Source: Symsagittifera roscoffensis
Lineage: Eukaryota > Xenacoelomorpha > Acoela > Convolutidae
Direction: 5' to 3'
Length of the DNA: 64,000 nt
NCBI RefSeq assembly: GCF_963678635.1
Contig: NC_087065.1
Coordinates: 67,799,374 to 67,863,373 of the forward strand
Position 1 is the first letter of the stretch; each line of letters begins with the position of its first letter. Below are positions 1-10,897 of this stretch, piece by piece. The notes under the pieces are model-generated. The model had not been told where the DNA came from, did no database searches, and saw nothing but the letters and a program-made list of their open reading frames with translations. Made by a program: the position numbers and the translations under genes.

Positions 1-214
1 GATGAAAAAAGCCACTTTAGTCCATTTGGATTTTAAACCATGTTTTGGATCAAATTATGCTCGCTTCGATAAGCTGATTCCTAATGCTGAAAAATTAACG
101 CAAATTGTTTAAGCGCGGCAATATATTTTGCTGAACAAGATCTTTCCAAATTGAATTTAGGATCGCTCATTGGTCGTTTTAATTTAGTGGATTATCAATA
201 TTTCGTTTTCCCAA

Positions 215-284
215 AAACTATTCGATATGGATTAAAGGGCAGTCAAAATATTCAAGGCTTTGCCCTGAGTGGTCTTGTGTTCTG
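215..284 (+). repeat. 3' tail fragment of foldback-type repeat unit
   Basis: The stretch GGCAGTCAAAATATTCAAGG...GCCCTGAG matches the hairpin-bearing tail of the ~520-bp unit seen intact at 56724-57250. The rest of 1-214 shows nothing I recognise. Confidence 0.55.
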
Positions 285-757
285 ACTTTTCTAACGAAAG
301 TAACGGAATATTTGTGCTCGGGTGGTTTTTTTCTTCAGACAAATTTCGACTTTTTAACTAGCAATTTTTGACAAAGTTTCTAAAAAGCATTCGAAAGGTA
401 TTGTTGTCCTGACCTTAAATTTGATCAGATATTTCACCTGCGATTATTTTTGTAAAACTATGAGGGTTTAAAGATTGCCAATTTGGCCAATTTGGGACAA
501 TTAACGCGCGATATATTTCGCGCTATTAACGAGTAAGCGGATATTTAATCCGCCTTAAAAATTGTTCCAAACTGGTTGAACGAAGCTCATTTGCCATAAT
601 TGATTTGTAACTAGGAGCCAAATTTATCACTTTGAATTTTATATTGCGTGTTGGGGGATGATTTTCAGAAAAAAACTCTCGAAAAAAAGTTTTCATTTTT
701 TATTACATTTATTTTTTCAGGTTTTTACTGCTCCATAGACCTTGAAAGGCAGTCGAC
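285..757 (+). repeat. Foldback-type repeat unit, copy lacking its tail
   Basis: Begins ACGAAAGTAACGGAATATTT GTGCTCGGG and runs through GACAATTAACGCGCGATATA and CCATAGACCTTGAAAGGCAG, matching 56724-57220 in order. The AGGGCTTCGCCCT hairpin tail is absent. It sits directly behind another unit's tail (215-284), so two units were once in tandem. Confidence 0.7.
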
Positions 758-1306
758 TATAAACTGGCTATAAATATGATTATCTATTTCTATAAAAAAT
801 TCCTAACTAACCAATCATGTTCCATCTCTAAAATTCACACTTATTTGTATACACAAATTAAATACACGAGCAATTTTGTTGGTCTCTAAAACGTTACTAG
901 ACGCTAATTACATCACTATGGATTTAATGTGGCGTCTGGGGTTGAATTGATAAAAATGATGGACACGATCTTATGTGTTTAGCTAAATCTGCTACCGATG
1001 AAACCACTCTGTAAACCTCCTAATTTTTAGCTGCAGTTATCAAAATTAAGTTAATATAAAAAAAATTCACTCTGATTAATAAAGATCACCAAAACAAAGT
1101 CAATAAAAATTTTTCAAATACAGACAAAAATTTTTTCTTCCCCGCAACAAGACATTGTGCAAAGATAAGCTTTCTTTTTTAAAAATCACAAATTACTGCA
1201 CCCGATAATTGTATCAAAAATTATAACATAGGCGCTACGCGCAATACACCGAAGGCATAGAAACTGAAGCAAAAACCAAACAACTTGAACAACTAATAAT
1301 TGAAGA
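758..1306. other. No gene or clear repeat seen
   Basis: AT-rich sequence between a repeat unit and the 76-bp array. I see no splice-framed coding exon and no recognisable element. Confidence 0.5.
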
Positions 1307-1881
1307 ATAACAGTTCTAGAACAAAAAATCGTACTAATACATGTATACACCAAAATTTTGCTATATCGAGAAAGAGCCTGAAATAACAGTTCTAGAACTA
1401 AAAATCGTACTAACACATGTATAGGTTAAATTTTTGATATATCAACGAAGAACATAAAATAACACTTCTAGAACTAAAAATCGTACTAACACATGTATAC
1501 ACCAAAATTTTACTATATTGACAAAGGGCCTGAAATAACAGTTCGTGAGCTAAAAATCGTACGAACACATGTATACACCAAAATTTTGCTATATTGGCAA
1601 AGATCATGAAATAACAGTTCGAGAGCTAAAAATCGTACTAACACATGTATACGTCAAATTTTTGCTATATTGACAAAGATCATGGAATAACAGTTCGAGA
1701 ACTAAAAATGGTACTAACACATGTATACAATAAAATTTTGATATATTGACAAAGATCATGAAATAACAGTTCGAGAACTAAAAATCGTAATAACACATGT
1801 ATACACTAAAATTTTGATATATTGACATAGATCATAAAATAACAGTTCGAGAACTAAAAATGGTACTAACACATGTATACG
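1307..1881 (+). repeat. 76-bp tandem repeat array, about 7.6 units
   Basis: The core ACATGTATA (ATGTATA) recurs at 1341, 1417, 1493, 1569, 1645, 1721, 1797 and 1873, an exact 76-bp spacing with no indels, each unit also containing AACAGTTC(T/G)AGA and AAAATTTTG(C/A)TATAT. The short minus-strand open frames here are by-products of the repeat, since 76 is not a multiple of three. An AAATAAATAA-type low-complexity stretch follows at 1895-1965. Confidence 0.93.
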
Positions 1882-2186
1882 CTCAAAACTAAACATAATT
1901 AAATAAATAGAAGAACAGATAATTAAATAAATAAAGATGAACAAATAAAGAAACAAACATACGCAATCACGTGACATAGCGCGATATAGTCCAGCCCACA
2001 TGATAATTGATAACTGTGGACGTTATTTGTCGACACTTGACAAAAGACAACATTAAAAAAAAACCCGTTACACGATACCATAACACCTTGACTAAAGTCT
2101 TCGGTGTAATCAGTGTCTATCGCTGCTATATCTTATGTTTCCTATTCTCGTTCTCTCATTCTTTTCCTTTTTTTGTCTTCTTTTTA

Positions 2187-2705
2187 CCGACTTTCGAAGA
2201 AAGTGACGGAATATATGCGCTCGGGGTGCTTTTTTCTCCAGACAATTTTTGACTTTTTAACTAGCAATTTTTGAAGGAGTTTTTAGAAATGATTCAAAAG
2301 GTATTGTTGTTCTGAGCTCGAATTAGAAAAAAGCATTTCGCTGATTTTTAGTTAGGTTATTTTTAGTTGAGTTATGGAGGTTTAAAGGCTGGCAATTTGG
2401 TCAATTTGCGACAATTAACGCGCCATATATTTCGTTTAACGCGTAAGTGGGGGGTTTAATCCGTATTGGATTGAGGCATGCTATTTGGTCTATTTAATAC
2501 TTTGCTATATGCAAAATATATCAATTTGATTTTACATAGCGTATGGGGGTATGATTTTCAAAAAAAAAAAAACACATCAGAAAAATTGCGAAACTTTTTC
2601 ATTGGTTTTTTGAAAATTTCATCGCATATTTCAGTTCAAATTACTTCATTGAAATTAAAACGCAGTCGGAATATTCAGGGTTTGGCCCTGATACGAGCAA
2701 TCTTG
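2187..2705 (+). repeat. Foldback-type repeat unit, diverged full-length copy
   Basis: Starts CCGACTTTCGAAGAAAGTGACGG, includes GACAATTAACGCGCCATATA and ends with the hairpin CAGGGTTTGGCCCTG ATACGAGCAATCTTG. Both ends correspond to the ends of the copies at 56724 and 58640, so this unit also exists singly. Confidence 0.75.
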
Positions 2706-3394
2706 ATTTTCTTTCTATTCTCTCTCTCACACACTCTCTTTCGCGGCGCCGATCTATCTTCTAGGTTATCTGTTACAAATAAGTGATTAACTCCAAACAA
2801 GAGCAAGCATTGCAAAATGAGACGTCTGAAAATCTCCATTTGAAAAACAATGTAGTTTAAAGTTTCTGCTGATGGCAGATTTCAGCAAGATCTTTTTCCT
2901 ACCAATATATTCAATATTGAATAAAGCAATTTCTGAGAATTAAAGTTGTTTAAAGCTAGGGATTCGCGCTCTGATTTTCCGAAGTTATTTACAATTTGAT
3001 GAAAACCAATCTGTGACTTACCATTTATTTCCCAGCAGGCGGGCTCCGGTATCTGCTGTGATAATGAACGTGTCAAGTAGCATCGGAACAAAGCAGCCCA
3101 AGTTTATTGAAAGGGCTCGGGGCGAGCTAGATTAAAGAAGGAAGAACAAAGTGACATTAGTGGGTTGCTTGGCCTTTAATTTATAGCAGCATTTAAGCAA
3201 GCGGCGACTGACTTTTGATTAAAACCCGTCTAAAAAGAGATTTCAACGGTGCTAAGATTCTACTCAAATGTTTCAAGCTGAAAATGGACTGCTTGGTGTT
3301 GAAAAAATATATATTCTATGAATGCATAAAAACGCTGTCAAGAATCGATAAAAAAATCACCATTGGGAACTTTTTGTCTAGTACTCTCCAAAGA
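2706..3394. other. No gene or clear repeat seen
   Basis: Short open frames occur on both strands, but none has a recognisable domain or matching splice sites. Confidence 0.45.
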
Positions 3395-3785
3395 GCAGTT
3401 CTAAGAATTTCTCGAGGAAGGTGGATTTTCAAAATTAAGTTGAAAATTTTGTCGTCGTCTTTTTTTGATTTACGGGATCTCCAAAAGCACCGTAACAATC
3501 CTAATTTGACTAAACTTTTTTGCACACGCCGCAAATTTTTAAGAAAATAGGACAAAAAGGCAATTTTGAAGAGTTTTACAAAAATCTGACCAAAAAACTG
3601 CGTTTTTTGAGCGCGCGTTCCTTACAAATTAGCATATAATGGCGCCCAAGACGCCTGTAGATAAATTTTAGAGCCAGTTTTTCAAAAAAAAGATTTCGTA
3701 AAGAAGCCACCAAGGGGAACCCTTTTATTGATGAGGGGGTCGAATCCCTGGAAGTAAGAAAAAGGGATAAAAGGAGGCGCGTATT
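3395..3785 (+). mobile_element. Diverged hAT-type MITE copy
   Basis: Matches the element at 9683-10096 across its length (TTCTCGAGG start region, GACCAAAAA, GCGCGCGTTCCTTACAAATTAGCATA, GAGGGGGTCGAATCCCTG). Terminal repeats have decayed, so the limits are approximate. Confidence 0.6.
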
Positions 3786-4261
3786 TTTGAAAAACTGATA
3801 ATATACTCAATGGCTATACGTTCCTACATATAAAGAAAGTCGTGCGCAGATAGCGAAAGCTTTAATTCAAATTAATAAAAGGAACAGAGTTGATCATATA
3901 CTAAGAAAAACGAGTATTTTTGTCTGATTGGATATTTTTCCTTTTGAAAAAGCCTAATTTGCATAATTGAGAGTTCTTATTTCAATTTTGTAGCGGCGAA
4001 GTGGATGTAAGCACCACTTGTACTAACATAAATATTGAAAAACAAAATCGGGAAATTTAAAATTTTAGACATTTTTCTATATTATAATTGTTTAAACGCG
4101 GTGAAGCTAAGCCGGCAGTTTGGCCAAACAATGAAGCCAAAAAGTGTCGCACAGCTTGCTAAACATATATCAAAAACATTTTACAAAAAACAGATACTCA
4201 ATGCAAAAATTCAAAACAGTTAAGCAAACTGCAACTGCACTAACAAAAAAACTCTCCTTGT

Positions 4262-4696
4262 GTCAAGGCAAAGCCCTGAATGTCTTGTATGCCATTTAGC
4301 GTCCTGATGAAACCTTTTTAAAAGTAAAATCACAAAATAATTTTTCTGCCGTTTTTCTTGATTTCATCCCACATCCATTCGATAGGTAAAATAAAAATGA
4401 TTTATTTTAAGTCTCTAAGTGTTTCAAATTTTTATAATCAAATTGAATGCTTCAACACAATTTGGAATGATTTGATAGGACGAAATAAATTGCGCTTTAG
4501 TTATTCCAAATTGCCAATTTTTGAACCCCAATAACTCTATAAAAGTATATTTCAAGTTCGATTCAGCTCAGGATGTCAATAGTTTTCAGATGAACAAAAA
4601 AAATTGAAAAGGGCTGATTAATTAGTTTAAACTGGTCTGAAAAAAAAACACTTAGAGCTCGAATATTCCGTCATATTCATCAAAAGTCGTCGGAAC
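4262..4696 (-). repeat. Foldback-type repeat unit, minus strand, diverged
   Basis: Reading the minus strand it starts GTTCCGACGACTTTTG and GACGGAATATTCGAGCTC and ends in CAGGGCTTTGCCTTG, the same order as the plus-strand copies. The middle is strongly diverged. A CCCCGCACGCTATCTTAAG piece at 4878 may be another fragment of the same family. Confidence 0.5.
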
Positions 4697-5284
4697 AACA
4701 AAAAACAATGTAAAAAAATGAACCATGAACTATGCAACGTAACAAAATTACTCGTACCAAGTAGAAGCTTTGATTGTTTTGACTGCCCACTGATGTCGGT
4801 CAACAAATTTTCTTCGAAAACTTTGTAATGGTTTGAAAAAAAAGAGATTTAATTTGAAATTTTTGTCTAAATTTTATCCCCCGCACGCTATCTTAAGAAC
4901 AAAGTGAAAATTTTTGCGCCTAGTAAAGCATTATTAGGAGCAAATGGCTTGCGTCAGTTTGGTTTCAATTGATTGAAATTGCCGCTTTCGCTTTCTTAAG
5001 ACAAAAAACATTACATTTCAAAAGTGCCAATTTTTATTTTTAGTGAAATTAGTTCCAAAGTGAATGCATGAAAATTTTACAAAAAGATCACAGGTAATAG
5101 AATTTAAAATCTTAGAAACTATTCAAAAAGTTTCTGTCAAAAATGCTTGTCAAAAAGTATAATATTATCTAAAAATTGCATAAAAGTCCTGTCACATTAC
5201 CAGGCCAAACTGTGCACTGGATAGGCGCAAAATTTTGTGTCTGTATGTTCCTGGATTCCAAAAAATTATCATTAAACATGTTCC

Positions 5285-5540
5285 AAAAAGTAAGTGGATT
5301 CCACTTACAAAACTACCGTGGATTCCGCGTACATATGAGTGTAACGTAAATTTTGTCGGCCCATTTGTTGTGTCGCAGATTCCGCAACAAGCAATTTTAG
5401 CTAGTTTTTTTGGATTCCGCAACTGTAAGTGGAATCCGCAAAATGTAAGCGGAATTCGCAAATATAAGCGGATTCCACAAACTGTAGCAATGCGGAATTT
5501 AAACCAAGTACTTAACCATTGTCAGCGGAATCCATGAACA
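5285..5540. repeat. Cluster of GGATTCC-centred short repeats (left)
   Basis: Repeated near-palindromes GTGGATTCCAC, GTGGATTCCGCG, CAGATTCCGC, GTGGAATCCGC, GCGGAATTCGC and GCGGATTCCAC, usually followed by TTAC or AACA, in both orientations within 250 bp. Confidence 0.8.
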
Positions 5541-5579
5541 ATTTTTAAAACATTGGTTAGCTAAATCAGTGGATGTCAT

Positions 5580-6035
5580 CATTTAGTATTTTGGAAACAC
5601 AACACCGAACAGTTTCAATATTTGGATTGAGTTGAGAGTGTATGGAAATACAACACACACCATATCGCCAAATTAGGTCGCATTTGGGATTGCGTCAACC
5701 CCAAATACTGATTTTGGAAGCAAAATGCCGAATAAATTCAGTAATTGTAGTCATTGGGTTGAGAGTGTATGGAAACACATTACACAGCCACACATCATAA
5801 CGCCAAATTAGGTCAGTACTTAGGATTCCATCGATCCCAAATACTGGTCAGTTTTTGGCATCAATGGAATCCCAAAAACTGGAATAATACGGAATAAAAA
5901 TGGAACAAATTCATTATTCGGGAAGATTAGAAACCCAAAGCATAGCAAATCGTCGAATTAGTTCAGTAATTGGGATTTCATCGATACCAAATACTGGTCA
6001 GTAATTGGGATTCCATTAATCCCAAACACTGATCT
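5580..6035 (+). repeat. Degenerate ~130-150 bp tandem repeat, three units
   Basis: GAGAGTGTATGGAAA recurs at 5634 and 5761; CGCCAAATTAGGTC at 5666 and 5801 and a diverged form at 5951; CCCAAATACTG(G/A)TC follows in each. The array separates the two GGATTCC clusters. Confidence 0.75.
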
Positions 6036-6107
6036 AGTAAATTCCTATTCTAGTGAAATCAAATCATGTAATTAAAAGATATAATTTTAAACGCTACAAA
6101 ATTTACA

Positions 6108-6450
6108 AAAAAGCGGATTCCACTTACAATTTGCGGATTCCACTTACATTTTGCGGATTCCGCTTACAGTTGGGGATTCCACAACAGCTCAATTTAAATA
6201 TGCACATCTCTTATTGTTTGTTTGTGGACTCCACAAACTGTTTTGGATTCCGCAAATACGGTTGCCGGTTCCGCAAATTCGTCTATTTTTGGAGCGATTT
6301 TGAGCGGAACAGTGTTTTAAGTATTTGTTTGCGGAATTCATAACAGCAAAGAAAATCAAAGATAAGTAGCAATGATGTGGATTCCGCGACAAATCTGATT
6401 TTGGCCTGTTGTGGAATTCGCGTACAATGCACAGAATGCACAGTTTGGTC
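6108..6450. repeat. Cluster of GGATTCC-centred short repeats (right)
   Basis: GCGGATTCCACTTACAA, GCGGATTCCACTTACAT, GCGGATTCCGCTTACAG and TTTGGATTCCGCAAATACGG lie in quick succession, followed by more diverged GGATTCCGC/GCGGAATTC forms to 6425. Same motif as 5285-5540. Confidence 0.8.
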
Positions 6451-7281
6451 TCGTAATGCACTTTATTTAAAAATTGGTAGAATAAAAGTTCGAAATTTCA
6501 AACTTTTCAACATTTAGTTGAACAACTACAAATATATTTTTGTTAATGCATATCCTCATAATAGCAATATAAATGGGGGTTTGGACAGAAAGCCCAATAC
6601 TGTTCTTAAACAAAAACTTAGAGAATCAATTGGAAGTTCAAATGTTCATTGAGGTATTTTTTCAACCTCAAAATTGCAGAAAAATACAGAACACCGAGTG
6701 TTTTCATTAACTGATTTTTCTCGAGAATTTACGGTTTGAAGTTATCTAAAAAATGAGCAAAAAATGGCTGTGAACCAGTGAAAAAACTTACCAATGAGAA
6801 AAACTCAGAACCGGTCTGCAGTATTCTTATGAACTCTAAGCGTAGTGATTAGATGTTTTCAAATTGCTCAAAAATTAGTTGTTTTCAATTTGTTTTCAAT
6901 CCGCATAGTCTGATTCATTATTTTGGTCGAGCAGTCCAAATAGTTATTTTTTTGAATTTCCCATGGGATTCTTTTAACGTACTTAATTGTTTTCCGATAA
7001 ATTTTCCCGAAACAGCGCCGAATAAAGTTTCATATCTGGGACAATTATTAAAGAAGATTTCTAAGACCAGTAAAAGCTAGGTTAAAACACGCTTACAAGA
7101 AATTTCGAAAGTGAAAAGCAGAATTTGGTTGGTTGGATCTGTGGTCAGAGCTATAAAAATTATTATTAAGGTACTAAGACTTGCGTTGTTATGTATTTTT
7201 GAGCCCAAACTACCGTCTAGATGGTGGCAGTTCGACCAATTAAGTATTGTACAGTACCTCACAATCTTTTTCTTTGGAGAT
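6451..7281. other. No gene or clear repeat seen
   Basis: Open frames at 6853-7080 and 7111-7308 have no recognisable domain and the second runs into the LTR, so I do not call them genes. Confidence 0.45.
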
Positions 7282-7286
7282 ATCGT
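7282..7286. other. Target-site duplication ATCGT (left)
   Basis: Five bases directly abutting the left LTR, repeated at 9166-9170. Confidence 0.9.
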
Positions 7287-7561
7287 TGTCATACCGCTAT
7301 GTCCTTAAGGTATGAACTGTTAATCCTTGAATCCGTATGGATAGATAATGTCGAGATTGAGAGAGAAGAAGTTAAAACAACTTGTTAATGTTAACTTTTA
7401 TTTACGTTCTGAACCATAGTTCTCTTTAGACGCCGTTCTCGCCCTTATTATCAAGGTCAATCGACCAGTACACATTAATGTTATATAATATCGAAACATA
7501 AATGATATATAAATACATAAGAAGTTTTATATGGAGTTTTATCTATCCATGCCGGATGACA
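7287..7561 (-). repeat. 3' LTR of the gypsy-like element
   Basis: 275 bp, same length as 8891-9165, and preceded in element orientation by a polypurine tract (7562-7573). Confidence 0.94.
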
Positions 7562-7634
7562 TTCCCCCTCATCGGGAAAATGATGAAGTTTAATTGAGTT
7601 TTCAAGTCCCCGTGGGACTGTTTGGTCTGGGTAT

Positions 7635-8891
7635 TCATTTCTCCCCTCTTGTTTTTTCGGTGTTGTTGTCGATGTTGTCATCTATTGTTCCGTGTTCTTC
7701 TTCATTATTCGGTTGTTCGTCTACTTGTCCTTGCTTTGTCTCTATGTCTTTTGTGTTAACGCAAAATATGTCGTCCTTTTCTATCGTTTCATTTTCTGCT
7801 TCCGCTGGTGAAGTTAGATCTATCACATTGTTTGTGGTGCTTGTTTTGTGTTTCGGACTAATAGCCTGTATAAATTGCACACAAGCTTTATATTCTGGAG
7901 TTGATTCGGACCATATTGATTTCCACACTTGAAACAATGTTTGGAATTTGTGTATCGTTGTTGTTGATATTGCTGACCCCTTGTGTTTTGTGATCCACGT
8001 GGATACGGTCGGCCGCGAAAATCGCCCCGACCTCGCTGATTGTTCTGGTTGTACTGTTGGTTTTGTCTGCCACGTGTTTTAACATAATGTATTGGTTCTT
8101 GTTTTGGGGGTCACTGTTTGACCTCCGATCGGATTTTTTTTCCATTGTACGACTGTGTTCTATTCCTGTTTCACGTCGAATTGCGTATTCGTTTGCCTCC
8201 TGTGGGGTACGTGTTTGTGCTAACAATTCCTCTGAAATTTTTTTCGTTGTTCATGTGAGCGGTAAACATATCCCTTACCCACTTTATTTCTCGGCCGCCG
8301 CAATCGGCCCGTGAAGCTAATTCCACTAGGTCAGCATGAAATTGTTCTAAACTTTCTTTTTTCTTTTGTTTTCGACAAATAAAATTATACCTCTCAAAAG
8401 CTATTATACGTGTCGTGACGATTAGATCCTCCAAAACAGCCATGAATTGTTGCGTAGAAACCGTGTGTAGCTATAAATTAGGTCGTTTTTGTTGTATTTG
8501 GCATTGTCCTTCAGCGCCGAGACACAAGAAAAGATAGCTGCGCACTTTTGCGTCCGCTTCATCCCATCTGAATAAATTACATAGAACTCCTTTTTCCCGC
8601 GCTTTTATCACGTAGTTTAACCAGCCCACTCTTTTTTCTTGATTGCGCACCTCGCGGTTTTTCCTTTGGGCTTCCATTTCACCGGTTATCTCGACCTCGT
8701 ATATTGGTTCAGATGGCTCTACTAATTGTGGTCTTGTTCGTAAAAGATTTCGAATTTCGATGCCGTCTTTCGCGAGTACTGCCATTTCCAGTATTGCCGC
8801 CCATTTTGTCCACTCTAATTTCGGCCGATGCTCGCTCCCAAAATGGATTTATGTTGAGTGGGTTCTTCGAAAATCCTGATGGCTGCGCCAT
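7635..8891 (-). pseudogene. Decayed gag of the gypsy-like element
   Basis: Gag would form the particle shell. An open frame starts at an ATG that straddles the LTR/PBS border (8891). Coding then continues in another frame at 8785-8471 (VGWLNYVIKARE, LCNLFRWDEADAKVRSYL) and, after one in-frame TAG, at 8443-8171 (FERYNFICRKQKKKESLEQF, WVRDMFTAHM). It shifts frame again to 8226-7888 (TRTPQEANEYAIRRE). An RG-rich segment and a partial zinc knuckle beginning CFKCGNQYGPNQLQ lie near 7925-8050 in a further frame. At least two frameshifts and one nonsense codon make it non-functional. Confidence 0.85.
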
Positions 8892-9165
8892 GTCATACCG
8901 CTATGTCCTTAAAGTATGAACTGTTAATCCTTGAATCCGTATGGATAGATAATGTCGAGCTTGAGAGAGAAGAAGTTAAAACAACTTGTTAATGTTAACG
9001 TTTGCTTACGTTCTGAACCATGGTTCTCTTTAGACGCTGCTCTCGTCCTTGTTATCAAGGTCAATCGACCAGTACACATTAATGTTATATAATATCAAAA
9101 CATAAAAGATATATAGAAACATAAGAAGTTTTATATGGAGTTTTATCTATCCATGCCGGATGACA
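8891..9165 (-). repeat. 5' LTR of the gypsy-like element
   Basis: 275 bp; followed in element orientation by TGGCGCAGCC, the likely primer-binding site, and then by gag. Confidence 0.94.
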
Positions 9166-9170
9166 ATCGT
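9166..9170. other. Target-site duplication ATCGT (right)
   Basis: Five bases directly abutting the right LTR, identical to 7282-7286. Confidence 0.9.
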
Positions 9171-9682
9171 CTTAACTGTAAACGCACTAAATAGCAGCAG
9201 TCATCAGACTTTGACTGCTTTACAGCTGTGCTCAGGCATAAATGGCATCCAAAAAATATCTGGCTCTATTCGTAGTATCAAAAGTAAGCAGTTACAATAT
9301 TTTGAGAAAACAAGAAAAAAACGTACCAAGTAACATCCTCGCCCTAAATAGCCGAAGTTTAGATCCTCTACCAAAGTTTTTAATCTGAATTGAAGTTTTC
9401 GATTCTGATTGGCTGAAAAATCCCTCCAAAATGAACTAAATTAACATACCAAACCCGTTCGGGTGGGGGTATGTTGACTTGGTCCGATATCGCGTTTGAC
9501 GACAGAACTAAAACCAAATCCAATTAACAGGTACAAATATTTTTATACTTGCATGTGATACTTTTGATATTCGCATGTAGGAAATATTTAAAACGCCTGG
9601 AAGAGTTTTCTTTTCAGATTGTCTGGAAACATTAATATCAACGTAAATTTTCCCCAATTCTTTTCAAGAAAAGAATCCACCC

Positions 9683-10096
9683 CAGGGGCGGATCTCAGAT
9701 TTTCTCGAGGGAGGATTTTCTTTTATTTTCGAAAATTTTGTCAACCTTTTTCTTACGTCGACCAAATTGATTTTCTGAGCTCTTCCATAGCATTAAAAAG
9801 ACCTTGTTTTGGTCAAAATTTCTGCGCCGCAGGCAAATTTTTGAAAAAACGGGCCAAAAAAGGCGTTTTTAGGCACTTTTCGGAAAATTTTGACCAAAAA
9901 AATCGGGTTTTTTCCTGGCCCGCTCGTCTCTCAAAATTAGTATGATTTGGCTCCAAAGGTTTTAGAGTCAGTCAGCCAAAAATAGATATCTCAAAATAGT
10001 ACAAAGGAGGACCTTTTGGGTCGGCAAGGGGTCGAATCCCTGAAGGGGTGCGTCCGCCCCCCCCCCCCCCGCACCCCCCCCACCTTAATCCGCTGG
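9683..10096 (+). mobile_element. hAT-type MITE copy
   Basis: Begins CAGGGGCGGATCTCAG, the terminus of the intact copy at 39051-39417, and follows it throughout, in opposite orientation: TTTTCGAAAATTTTGTC, GGTCGAATCCCTGAAGGGG, then a run of C and a decayed end TTAATCCGCTGG. No clear 8-bp target duplication is left. It encodes nothing. Confidence 0.82.
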
Positions 10097-10897
10097 TAAT
10101 CCACTCCCAACACTAATTGTCGCTATATTTGTACTGCCATAGTTTTTGACAGTTCTTCCAACTCTCAACTCTTGACTCAACTTGCAGTTATCTTCAATTA
10201 CAAAACGGCAAACCGGAGCTCTAAACATTCATTCAAAAACAAAATTACTCATCACCAAGACAAGCAAAAAATTTGGCACGGCGCTCACAGAAACGGCAGA
10301 AAGGGAATCATAGGCAACAGGCAAAAGAAAAAGAGATAACTTAAACAAGCAAACTGAAAAGCCAGTAATTTACTTTATACGTTTCCAAAGAAAAACTTCA
10401 TAGCATCAAGGATCTTCTATTTTTATTTGTTCTTATTATAAACTAGAGAAAACCGCATGAAGAGTATTTTAGCATTCCTCCGAAATTTTTTAAAATAAAT
10501 AGGCCATTAATTCTTACACTAATTGTTCATTTATCGCTTGAGAGCGCAAAGCGTCTTCCATTATGCAACTGAGTTTTGAAAAGTCATCAAACGCCAAACT
10601 TTCAAAGTATAGTCAGTTGTAGCTATTCGGAGGGGAACTTATGCAGGGGAGCTTTCCAAAACCCTTCTATTCATTGAAAGGATAGGTTTCGAGAAAACGA
10701 AAAAAATAATAATCAAAAATATGGGTCAATTTTGGGTCAAAATATGGGTCAATTATGGGTACACAGGAAAGTAGGCAGTCTTTCAATTGATGCCCCGTTT
10801 TCGCAAATCAGTGGAAAATATTTAAAAAAAAAACTTAAAATTTTTGCAGGACAAGAAATTTTTCCAAGCAAAACGAAAATTTAACAAACCAATTGGT
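10097..10897. other. Mostly featureless; one fragment of the 38.5 kb repeat
   Basis: GCAGGGGAGCTTTCCAAAACCCTTCT ATTCATTGAAAGG at about 10640-10685 resembles the tandem units at 38465-38985, followed by TATGGGTCAATTTTGGGTCA repeats to 10760. No gene seen. Confidence 0.45.

Larger units (their letters stand above)
7287..9165 (-). mobile_element. Gypsy-like LTR retrotransposon, gag only, internally deleted
   Basis: Two 275-bp LTRs (7287-7561, 8891-9165) flank 1,329 bp. Read on the minus strand each LTR begins TGTCATCCGG and ends GGTATGACA, i.e. TG...CA with short inverted ends. The flanks are ATCGT (7282-7286) and ATCGT (9166-9170), a perfect 5-bp target duplication. The sequence next to the 5' LTR (minus strand from 8890) is TGGCGCAGCCATCAGG, a PBS-like TGG start. 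The 3' LTR is preceded by the purine tract GATGAGGGGGAA. The inside holds decayed gag only: no protease, RT or integrase, so it must have moved in trans or lost pol afterwards. By hand the LTRs differ at about 14 of 275 sites. Confidence 0.95.

Noticed and set aside
1186-2001. Minus-strand open frames with repeated YSKILVYTC(V/I)STIF
   Set aside because: They are translations of the 76-bp tandem array, whose period is not a multiple of three; no gene-like structure.
3316-3555. Open frames on both strands at 3.2-3.55 kb
   Set aside because: They overlap the diverged MITE copy and have no recognisable domain.
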